Shown piece by piece: positions 1 to 7,400 of a stretch of DNA of 10,361 nt. Source of the DNA: K23-9 sp964460665 (GTDB lineage: Bacteria > Planctomycetota > Planctomycetia > Pirellulales > Pirellulaceae); contig CAYWSL010000222.1 in assembly GCA_964460665.1 (NCBI GenBank), positions 1 to 10,361 on the forward strand. The letters are read 5' to 3'. Position 1 is the stretch's first letter, and each line of letters opens with the position of its first letter. The notes beneath the pieces were generated by a model. It was given only the letters and a program-made list of their open reading frames with translations, was not told the DNA's origin and searched no databases. The position numbers were made by a program, and so were the translations under genes.

Positions 1-683
1 GAGTCTGGGTTGCGGTCAGATGAAAAGTAGAAACGGTCGCCTTCGGCCGAAGGCGCGGGGCTTGATTCGTTCTTTGCGGAATTGATGGACGACCCAAGCG
101 GTGTGACGGCAGTCCATTTGTTGCCGTTGTTTCGGGCGACGTACAGATCGTAACCTCCGGCGCCGCCAGCGCGATCGGAGCTGAAGTACAGGTAGTTGCC
201 GTCGCGAGAAAACGCGGCTTCCCGTTCGTTGCTTCGCGTGTTCAAATCGGCGATTGGCTGGGGCCGACTCCATGTGCGTCCGTCCCAGTTTGACACGTAA
301 AGGTCTGCGTTGTTGCCGCGGGTGGAGTTCTTTTTCCACCGCGTCAGCACCATCGTCGCGCCGTCGGGAGAGAATGCTGCTTCGATTCGTTGCGGGGACG
401 ATTCGTCTGACGCCGTAGGCTGATTCTTCCATGACGATTGATCGAAAACGTGTTCCCTGGGATCTTCCCACAGAACCATTCGTTCCTTTTTCGCAGCGAC
501 GCTTACCCGCAAACCCTCACCGTCGGTGTAGTAGCCCCAAACATCATTGCGAAGTTTCTGTTGCAGAATGAACCCCAGCACAATGACTGCTACCAACGCA
601 ACGATTGGCCAAATCCAGCGCCGCAGAGTCTGGCTCAACGACGAACTCGCTTGTCCGGCTGATTGATTGGGGCCTTCACTCAT
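1..683 (-). CDS. Membrane-anchored PD40 (TolB-like) beta-propeller protein, 3' end outside window
   Basis: Translating from the ATG at 683-681 gives 227 codons with no stop before the window edge, so this is the N-terminal part of a longer protein. Residues 1-22 are polar with an RR just before one hydrophobic segment (about 23-40, WIWPIVALVAVIVLGF), which predicts a cytoplasmic N-terminus and a periplasmic body. PD40 (WD40-like) blades follow: EAAFSPDG at about 101-108, AAFSRDGNYLYFSSDRAGG at about 156-174 followed by GGYDLYVAR, and SPAPSAEGDRFYFSSDR at about 208-224. These match the repeat of TolB-type propellers. The start overlaps the stop of the upstream PD40-cyclase gene by 8 bases, so the two are probably translationally coupled. 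Its first about 80 residues align by eye with that neighbour (WGYYTD versus WYTYTD, MVLWEDPRE versus YVVWQDAQQ), so they look like paralogues. No cyclase insert is seen so far. The molecular role is unknown; protein binding in the envelope is the likely activity. The domain call is firm, the function is not. Confidence 0.88.
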   Translation of the reverse strand, partial: MSEGPNQSAGQASSSLSQTLRRWIWPIVALVAVIVLGFILQQKLRNDVWGYYTDGEGLRVSVAAKKERMVLWEDPREHVFDQSSWKNQPTASDESSPQRIEAAFSPDGATMVLTRWKKNSTRGNNADLYVSNWDGRTWSRPQPIADLNTRSNEREAAFSRDGNYLYFSSDRAGGAGGYDLYVARNNGNKWTAVTPLGSSINSAKNESSPAPSAEGDRFYFSSDRNPD

Positions 684-3030
684 CGCTGCCCATCCCAAGC
701 GGCGCGGTGGTATTCATTGCACGTCGCGTGCTGAATATCAACGCGAACAGTGCTAACCCCAGTCCCAGTAACCAAAGGAAATTTTTGCCCAGCCAAGCCG
801 CACTGGGCAGTTGCAGTATGCTGTGGCGTCTTTCGACACGTCGGCTGTTTGCCACAAACAGTGCCGCTGGATTGTTGCCACGATCGGAGTTGAACAGTAA
901 TTGAAAACCAGCCAAACGCGGCGCGGGAGCTGACTCGTTGGCCGACGAGTTAATCTCGGGGCCAACGTTCTTGGGTTCGCCAGCGACAAGCCGTTCTTCG
1001 TCGTCGATCACTCTGTGTTCGAATCGCGAACGGTAGATATCGGTTCCCCCAAAGCCTCCTTCGCGGCCCGAGGCAAAGTACAGAAAGTCGCCGTGATCGG
1101 TGATGACAGGGTCGGTTTCATCAGCAGGCGAAGAAAAGATTTCGACGTGCTGAGCGTGCCGAAACAAAGGCGCGTCGGGGATTTGATCTGCGTCCAACAG
1201 GCCGCTTTCAGCTGACATCGGACCGGATGGATCGGGTTCAAAACCGAGCCCGTAAAGTGGCGTGTAGCGATAGTGGGCTTCAAGCGAAAGCGTGACAAGC
1301 GCTGTGGCGACAACGGTTCCCATTTGCCTACCGAACCCACCGCCAGCGACCCAAGAACCGTCACGCCGCTGCGTCCTGACAAACTGATTTTTCATCTCCG
1401 CCATCCATCGACGCCAAGCGGGCCCCTGGTGTTGATAAGACGCAAGCGTTCCGTAGTAGGCGTAATACAGATCGGTCGAAGTAAAGCCACGTCCATCAAC
1501 CAGCGACGAAGCTTCCCATGCCAATTCGCTATTGTTGGAAAGACCAAGCAGCTGACGGCAGAAAAATCCCACGGCGTTCATCGAAGCCGAATGTCCGCGA
1601 ATACCGCGTGGGTCGGTGTAGCCGAAAGCGCCGCCATGTCTGCCGCTGCTGACGTGGTCCAGGAATTTACGTGCCCCGTCAAGTGTTTCTGGTTTTACAT
1701 CTAGTCCTGACATTTGGGCGCTCGCCAATACCATGATCATCCAACCAGAGACCGAGAGGTCGCCGCGTTCGCCGGGCGAGTAGCGCCAGCCTCCTTCGCG
1801 ATGCTGTGCCGCTTCGATGAACTCGATTGCCGATTGAGCGCGCGGCCGCAGCTTTAGGTCTTTGGTCACACCGTAGGCTTCGACCATCGCCAGCGATGCG
1901 ATCCCGTGGCTGTACATTCGAGCACGAGGCTTGATCCCGCGCAGGTCTCCACTGACTTTGTCTTGTTGGTCGACAAGCCACGTGATGCCTTTCTGTACAA
2001 CGTCTTGATATTTGCACGGTTCATCATGGCGCTGGCCGCGACCATAAAAAGCCAACAACGCTGCTCCGGTGCCAGCCATGTCGGAGTCACTCTTGCCGCC
2101 ATGCTTGCTCATGTCCCAGCGACCATCGGCAGATTGGATGGAAGCCAGATAGGCCAAAGCTTTATCCACCGCGGCTTCGGTCTGCCGGGTTCCGCCAAGC
2201 TTGGACATCACGCGTGGATCACTCAAGGCGCTTTCGCGCAGCGAATACAGCATGCTAAGTTGTCGCTCGACGATCAAATCGTAAGGCGTCTCGCCCGCGA
2301 TGTTTGCCGAGTAAATATCGAAGTCCGTTTTGAGTTCTTCGATTTCTGCTTGAGTAAGCGTTTTGTCGGTTTCTTCGACTCTCAGTCGCGGCCGATTGGA
2401 CGTAAAGTACAATTCGAAATTGTCCGGCGAAAATGCAGGACCTTTCTCGTCGAATGGTGTATTAACGCGATTCGTCAGTGGCAGCGGCCAGGCGTATTCG
2501 GCGCCGTCCCATCGAGCCACCCAGATATCGAATCCGCCTCGCCCGCCCGGACGATTGCTTGAAAAGAACAGCAGCTTGCCGTCACCACTCAAACTTGGTG
2601 ACGTTTCCTGGAAGTTGCTATTCAAAGCCCGCAGCGCACGTGGCTCGGACCAAGTCGTGCCATTGAAACGCCGCAAAAACAAGTCGTCGCCTTTGCCTTT
2701 GCTTTGCTTTGCGTACAGCAGCCGAGTCCCATCGGAGGAAACGCACGGCTCGGTGGCAACATCGCTTGGCAGCACACCGTCGCTAAGCTGCTGTGCGTCT
2801 TGCCAGACCACATAGCCGACTTGCACGTCGTGTGCTGACTGCTTGAACGAAACGACATCGGTGTAGGTGTACCAGCGATGCGGCGTGAGGTACGTGTACG
2901 CCCAAATTCCGAACAACGCCACCAAGCCGACTGCCAACCATCGATAGAATTTGAATCGACGCGCACGGGACAGGCCCATGATCATCGAATCATTTTCGTC
3001 GGCTGCGGCGCCGGAAGTGTTCTTTGGCAT
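676..3030 (-). CDS. Two-TM envelope protein: PD40 propeller segments flanking a squalene-cyclase-like toroid
   Basis: This 784-aa protein has a clear domain order. A basic N-terminus (RARRFKFYR, 22-30) precedes TM1 (about 31-48). Three PD40 blades cover about 95-245 (SSDGTRLLYAKQ, SGDGKLLFFSSNRPGG, SPDNFELYFTSNRP). An alpha/alpha-toroid of the prenyltransferase/squalene-cyclase repeat type covers about 285-585, with QW-like motifs ADGRW (301-305), REGGW (411-415) and RRDGSW (555-560). At least two more PD40 blades lie at about 640-730 (GDFLYFASGREGGFGG, FQLLFNSDR). TM2 is at about 750-767, followed by a short basic tail. Both domain types should therefore face the periplasm. The DxDD acid motif of true squalene-hopene cyclases is not visible, so the toroid is more likely a binding or scaffold domain than a hopanoid synthase. 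The gene starts 6 bases after exbD and overlaps the next gene by 8, placing it inside the operon. ATGs at residues 16 and 18 are alternative starts; all keep TM1. Substrate and partner are unknown. Confidence 0.9.
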   Translation of the reverse strand: MPKNTSGAAADENDSMIMGLSRARRFKFYRWLAVGLVALFGIWAYTYLTPHRWYTYTDVVSFKQSAHDVQVGYVVWQDAQQLSDGVLPSDVATEPCVSSDGTRLLYAKQSKGKGDDLFLRRFNGTTWSEPRALRALNSNFQETSPSLSGDGKLLFFSSNRPGGRGGFDIWVARWDGAEYAWPLPLTNRVNTPFDEKGPAFSPDNFELYFTSNRPRLRVEETDKTLTQAEIEELKTDFDIYSANIAGETPYDLIVERQLSMLYSLRESALSDPRVMSKLGGTRQTEAAVDKALAYLASIQSADGRWDMSKHGGKSDSDMAGTGAALLAFYGRGQRHDEPCKYQDVVQKGITWLVDQQDKVSGDLRGIKPRARMYSHGIASLAMVEAYGVTKDLKLRPRAQSAIEFIEAAQHREGGWRYSPGERGDLSVSGWMIMVLASAQMSGLDVKPETLDGARKFLDHVSSGRHGGAFGYTDPRGIRGHSASMNAVGFFCRQLLGLSNNSELAWEASSLVDGRGFTSTDLYYAYYGTLASYQHQGPAWRRWMAEMKNQFVRTQRRDGSWVAGGGFGRQMGTVVATALVTLSLEAHYRYTPLYGLGFEPDPSGPMSAESGLLDADQIPDAPLFRHAQHVEIFSSPADETDPVITDHGDFLYFASGREGGFGGTDIYRSRFEHRVIDDEERLVAGEPKNVGPEINSSANESAPAPRLAGFQLLFNSDRGNNPAALFVANSRRVERRHSILQLPSAAWLGKNFLWLLGLGLALFALIFSTRRAMNTTAPLGMGSDE

Positions 3031-3036
3031 AGCAAA

Positions 3037-3453
3037 TCAGTCCAGCGTCTTGACCATGATATGCGTGTCCTTGACCCCCACAAACTTGCAGATCGATAGC
3101 ACGTTGGCCAGGTAAAGGTGCTTGGATTCTTTATCGGCTCGCACCAGTACTTTTACGTCGGGGCGATTCGTAACGGCTTCCTTCATCGCCGCTTCGATCA
3201 TCTCCTCTGTGACGGCTTTGTCCATTAGCACATACGCGCCCGACTTGCGAATGTTGATCTTGACCACATCGCCAGCCTTGTTCGACATCGCTTGGTTACG
3301 TTGGTCCACAGGAAGGTCAACGCGGTGATCGTCTTCCTGTTGTTTGAACGTCGTCGTCACCAAGAAAAAGATGATCAAAATGAACAACACGTCCAATAGC
3401 GAGGACATGTTGATGACGTCACCCGATTCCGTTTCGCTTGATCGTATTCGCAT
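3037..3453 (-). CDS. exbD: ExbD/TolR family biopolymer transport protein
   Basis: This is the small partner of an ExbB/TolQ-type proton channel: it sits in the channel's pore and couples proton flow across the inner membrane to work in the envelope. The 138-aa product has the normal family length and layout. A short cytoplasmic N-terminus (MRIRSSETESGDVINMSS) leads into one TM helix at about 18-35. That helix carries Asp21 in the LLDVLFILIIFFLV stretch, at the place of the conserved protonatable Asp of TolR/ExbD. A periplasmic domain of about 100 residues follows, including the family-typical V-K-V-L-V-R-A-D-K stretch (about 100-108). The start is 2 bases after the exbB stop, so the pair is almost certainly co-translated. 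The sequence does not decide between ExbD (TonB-type) and TolR (Tol-type); the symbol is used in the family sense. Confidence 0.93.
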   Translation of the reverse strand: MRIRSSETESGDVINMSSLLDVLFILIIFFLVTTTFKQQEDDHRVDLPVDQRNQAMSNKAGDVVKINIRKSGAYVLMDKAVTEEMIEAAMKEAVTNRPDVKVLVRADKESKHLYLANVLSICKFVGVKDTHIMVKTLD

Positions 3454-3455
3454 GA

Positions 3456-4454
3456 TTAGGTCCCCGCCTCTGTCGCAATGGGTGGCGGCTCGGGAGGTTG
3501 CGGCGGTGGGGGAGGCGGTTCTGGTGGTGTGGTATTTGCCATGGGCGCTTTTGATTTCGCTTTCGGCGTTTTTTTCTTTTGTCTCGCTGGTGGCCGCGAT
3601 GGAGCCGCTGGTGGCGCAGTCTTTGCAGCTGGATGGGCTTCAGTAAAAGTGTGAATGAACTCTGTGCCCGCTTCGTCGATTTCGTCGATCATATTGTCGA
3701 CTCGTCCGAGCAAAAATTGGTACAGCAACAACACGGGAATGGCGATCGTCAAACCAGCAGCTGTCGTCACCAGGGCTTCGTAAATACCGGTCGCCAGCAT
3801 TGCGGTTTTGGCCGTTCCGCCACTGGAAGATGTCTTTTGAAAAGCGTCGATCATTCCGTAAACGGTTCCCAACAGACCCAGTAGCGGAGAAACAGTGGCG
3901 ATCACCGATATCGGTCGCAGACTGCGTTTCATCTTGTCCGCCTCGCGTGAACCGACATCTTCAATCGTCCGCTCGACCACCTCGGGGCCCATATTCGCGC
4001 GGCGAATCCCTGCTTTGAAAATATGTGCCGCTTTGGCCTCCGATTCTTCGCAGTACTTGATCGCCCCCATGCCGCTTGAATCGGAATTCCAAGCCTGCAT
4101 CAAGCCATTCAGAAACCCATCGGGCAAGATCCGTTCCTTGCGCAGAGCAATGAATCTTTCGAAACCCAACGCTAGCGCGATGATCGAACCCAAGGCGAGC
4201 GGATACATGATTTTCCCGCCCTTTTGGATCAAGGAAAACATGGTTTCTTTTTCAACGCCAGCGTCTTCGCCGACTTCTGCTGCGTAGGCCTGATCGCAAA
4301 AGAGGAACATGATCAGCAGAGTCAGCGCAAGAACAGCTACGCTACGCCATCGCGCGACGGCGGCTTGGGGGATCGCAGCACCGTTCCTCTTCTCGTGCTC
4401 TGTCCTGTTCTCGTGCCCTGTCCTGTTCTCGTACTCTGTCCTGAGTGTTTTCAT
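3456..4454 (-). CDS. exbB: MotA/TolQ/ExbB proton channel protein with N-terminal repeat and Pro-rich C-terminal tail
   Basis: This is the channel subunit that works with the adjacent ExbD. Numbered from the ATG at 4454 (332 aa), it has an unusually long polar N-terminus (1-38) with repeated ENRT/EHE units. A signal-peptide-like hydrophobic stretch ending DQAYAAEV follows (about 39-60). Next come TM1 (about 81-101, MYPLALGSIIALALGF), a cytoplasmic loop, the family signature PLLGLLGTVYGMIDAF (about 190-205) in TM2, and TM3 (about 226-250, ALVTTAAGLTIAIP) with the conserved Thr pair. Residues about 273-332 form a Lys/Ala/Pro tail ending in EPPPPPPQPPEPPP, which most ExbB/TolQ proteins lack. By topology this tail should be cytoplasmic. 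The start is uncertain. ATG 4490 would overlap the TPR gene by 23 bases without an SD. A TTG at 4463 lies 8 bases after a GGAGG (4476-4472). ATG 4454 leaves a 13-base gap. All give the same core protein. Confidence 0.9.
   Translation of the reverse strand: MKTLRTEYENRTGHENRTEHEKRNGAAIPQAAVARWRSVAVLALTLLIMFLFCDQAYAAEVGEDAGVEKETMFSLIQKGGKIMYPLALGSIIALALGFERFIALRKERILPDGFLNGLMQAWNSDSSGMGAIKYCEESEAKAAHIFKAGIRRANMGPEVVERTIEDVGSREADKMKRSLRPISVIATVSPLLGLLGTVYGMIDAFQKTSSSGGTAKTAMLATGIYEALVTTAAGLTIAIPVLLLYQFLLGRVDNMIDEIDEAGTEFIHTFTEAHPAAKTAPPAAPSRPPARQKKKTPKAKSKAPMANTTPPEPPPPPPQPPEPPPIATEAGT
4390..4443. repeat. Three tandem copies of an 18-bp repeat inside the exbB 5' end
   Basis: Plus-strand units TTCTCGTGCTCTGTCCTG, TTCTCGTGCCCTGTCCTG and TTCTCGTACTCTGTCCTG sit at 4390-4407, 4408-4425 and 4426-4443. 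Copies 2 and 3 each differ from copy 1 at one base. In the exbB frame the array encodes the hexad-like run EYENRTGHENRTEHEKRN. The length is a multiple of three, so copy-number change keeps the reading frame. It lies between the candidate start codons and the signal-like segment. Confidence 0.93.
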
Positions 4455-4467
4455 TATGTTCAAGCTC

Positions 4468-7400
4468 TCAGCCTCCTGACCGAATTTCATCTAGGTACTT
4501 TTGGGCAACCCCCGCGGCCTTGGTTTTGGGAAATCGTTGCATCACTTCTTTCATCCGGTCAGCAGCGTCAGGCTTTTTGTCTTGGGACAACAAAACGCGT
4601 CCCATCTCGAGCACAGATTTGGCCTGCCACTCTGGATAGCCGCGAGCGCTTGCGTCGACGCTTGCGAATTCGACGATCGCTTTATCGTATTGCTGTAGAT
4701 TGAAATAGCACTCGCCAATCTGGTAACGCCCCTGCACAAGCCACTTGTCCATCTTCACCGATGCATTAGCTGCGCTTGGCAAAAGCTTGGCGTATTCACC
4801 AATGGCTTTTTCGTACTGCTGCTGTTTCTCCAACGAATACGCCAGTCCATATCGTGCGTTGCGTGTCCACTGGCTCTTGCTGAACTCTTTTAAAAACCGT
4901 TGGTAGCTGGTCTGTGCTTGCGGATGCTGCGCGGTAATGTTTTGCGTTTCGCCAAGCCGCAGCAAAATCGATTCAGCAAGTGACGCGGGGACATTTGCGG
5001 CTTGCGATGCGGCCTGATAGTGATCGCGAGCCGCGACGGTCTCGGTCAGGGCGAGTCGTGATTCGCCAGCTTGAAATAAGATTGACGGTTGCAGCTTGGA
5101 CTGCTTCGCTTCAGCGACCAGCGACTCAAACATCGGCGCACTCTTCTCGAAATCCTTTGTCTTGAAGTAGGCACTGGCAAGCTGATAACGCAATTCAAAC
5201 TTTAGTTTCGGATCTTTGACGGTCGTGATCGTCTTGGTCAGCCTTTCGATGACCGCCTTCTGTGCGCCCACGTCCAGGTTCAAGTCGGCCAGTTCCGACT
5301 GCACTTTGCTGACCAACGTGCTCTTAGGATAGTTCTTCAACAGCAACTCATATCGCTCGGTCGCCTGCTTGGTCCGTTTTTGCTCTCGCTCGCACCATGC
5401 CCATTCGTACAAGGCTTTGTCGGCATAGCTTTCCTTAGCGTGAGATTTGACGACTTGTTGGAAATAGGAAGCGGCAGGCGCCCATTTCTTGCTGCGCGCG
5501 TTGGCAAGTCCGGCGTAGTACTTCACCAGCCCAATCTGCGGATGCTTTTTGTATTTGGCAGCCATCGATTGCAAGTGGGGCGTTGCCTTTGCGAAGTCCT
5601 TGGCGTTGACCAGCGCGATGCCTTGTTGCAAAAGCGCGTCGGCTTCCAATGCACTTCCGCCCTCGCCACGCCCACGGCTATTGGTAACAGCGAGTCCGAA
5701 ATTGGTTGCAGCTTTGGCATGCTGTTCGGCTGCCGCTTCGATCCAGCCCAAGTAGTAGTGCACTCGTCCAAGTTCAGTGACTGCATTGTCGTTGAACAGC
5801 TTTTGCGCCTTGTCGTCGTGATACTTAATGAAGGTCTCCAGCGCCGTGCGAGCCTGATCTACCCTATCCAGTTCGTAATTCAACTTCCCTTGCTCTGCCA
5901 GTGCGAGTGGCAAATGCGGTGTGTCAACAGAATAGATTTTTTGAAGCAGTCCAAACTGTCGAAGCGCGTCTTCTTTTTTGCCGAGGCGCGAGAACGAAAT
6001 TCCCAATTGCAGCAGAGCCGAATCGACGTAGGGAGCTACTGCTGGATCACTTGATGCTTTGGTATGTGACGCCAGAAATGTCTCCAATGGCGCAATCGCT
6101 TCGTTCCAATTGCCTAGCCGAAAGTAGTTTTCGCCCACCAAGAACGGAAGCGACGAAAACGAACCACCAGTCAACTTCTTTTCCAGTAGCGTCTTGGCGA
6201 TCTTATTCGACTCGGCCCACTTCCCTTGATAGTGCAGTATTTGCGAAATGCGGAACACGGCAGCCCAGCGTTTGCTGTGTTCTTTGTGGGTAGTGGCAAA
6301 CTTGCGGAACGCGGCGTCGGCTTCTTTCTGCTTCTTCATCAGAAACAGGTTCTCGGCGTGTAGAAACTGAACATCCCCGGCCAACGCGTGATCGGGGTGA
6401 TTCTTCAGAAACACGGTGGTCGCCTGAGAGCTTTTGGAGAAGTCACCCAGTTTATGAAGACAGATCGCCTGCTGACTTAGTACCTCCGCCATGTGTCGGT
6501 AATCGGTTCGTTGTTGTTGGACGCGCTGAAGTAACCTGTGCGCACCGTCCCAGTTGGGTGTCGGCTGCAGCATCAAGGCATTGGCGTGTTCAAAATCGAT
6601 ATCGGCGACGATCGTTTGCTTGGAATCGGGGAAGCCACTTTTGTACCAAGCTTTGCTGGCGGCTTGTTGAAGAACGGCGGTCGTCCGTTCGTGACGTTTG
6701 GGATCGTTGTTGTCGCGAGAGAAAGCGCGGCCGTGCCAAAGAGTCGCTTGTGCTGCGATCTCGTCGTTGGCCTGCGTTAGTTTTTGAAACGTCTGACGAG
6801 CTTGTGCGAACTGAGCCTGTTCCATCTGGCAGCGGCCAACACGAAATCTGGCTTCGCGGTTACGCGGGCTCTCGTTTGCTTTGTCATCGCTGTTTTGCAG
6901 AAAGCTCTCGTAGTCTGCCTGCGACTCAGCCCATTGTTTTCGCGAGTACTTGATCGTGGCCAGACGATAACGAGCATCAACCGCGGCGGGACCTTTCAGC
7001 TGAGAAAGAGTGGCCTGCAATGAAGCCGCTGCTTTGTCCAAGTCTCGATTCGATATATGACATTCACCAAGCAGCTGACCAAGACGCGTTTTCCAGGCTT
7101 CATCTTTTGACGCGGTGGCTTCTGCGTTTGCCTTGTCCAGAATAGCGATCGCATCGGGGATCTTGTTCTGTTTGTAAAGTGCATAGCCCGCTTGGTAACC
7201 GGCACGGATTGATTGGGCGGGTGTTGGCTTTGCGTCGCGCAGCTTAGAAGCCCATGCGATCGTGTTGGGCCAATCGCCTTTGGCAAAATACAGATCGCTG
7301 ATCGCCGCCAAAACGCCTTTGCGATACACGCCTGGCTTCAGAGCATCGGCCGACGCGAGCAACCGCTTCAATGCTTCGTCTTTTTTGTTCGTGAACAGCA

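Noticed and set aside
38..55. Perfect 18-bp palindrome CGCCTTCGGCCGAAGGCG as a terminator
   Set aside because: It lies inside the PD40 coding frame (Ala-Pro-Ser-Ala-Glu-Gly) and no T-tract follows on either strand.
16..471. Minus-strand 151-aa Arg-rich open frame
   Set aside because: It is in a different frame of the same strand from the PD40 gene. Its Arg-rich, low-complexity composition is typical of an out-of-frame read.
1276..2178. Functional squalene-hopene cyclase
   Set aside because: Only the toroid repeats and QW-like motifs are seen. The DxDD acid motif is not visible, and the domain sits between propeller segments in a membrane-anchored protein.
1906..2562. Plus-strand 218-aa open frame
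   Set aside because: It is antisense to the cyclase/PD40 gene, whose protein has clear domains. The antisense translation shows no family motif and is a codon-bias shadow.
5380..6054. Plus-strand 224-aa open frame
   Set aside because: It is antisense to the TPR gene with no recognisable domain, and lies fully within a well-supported coding region.
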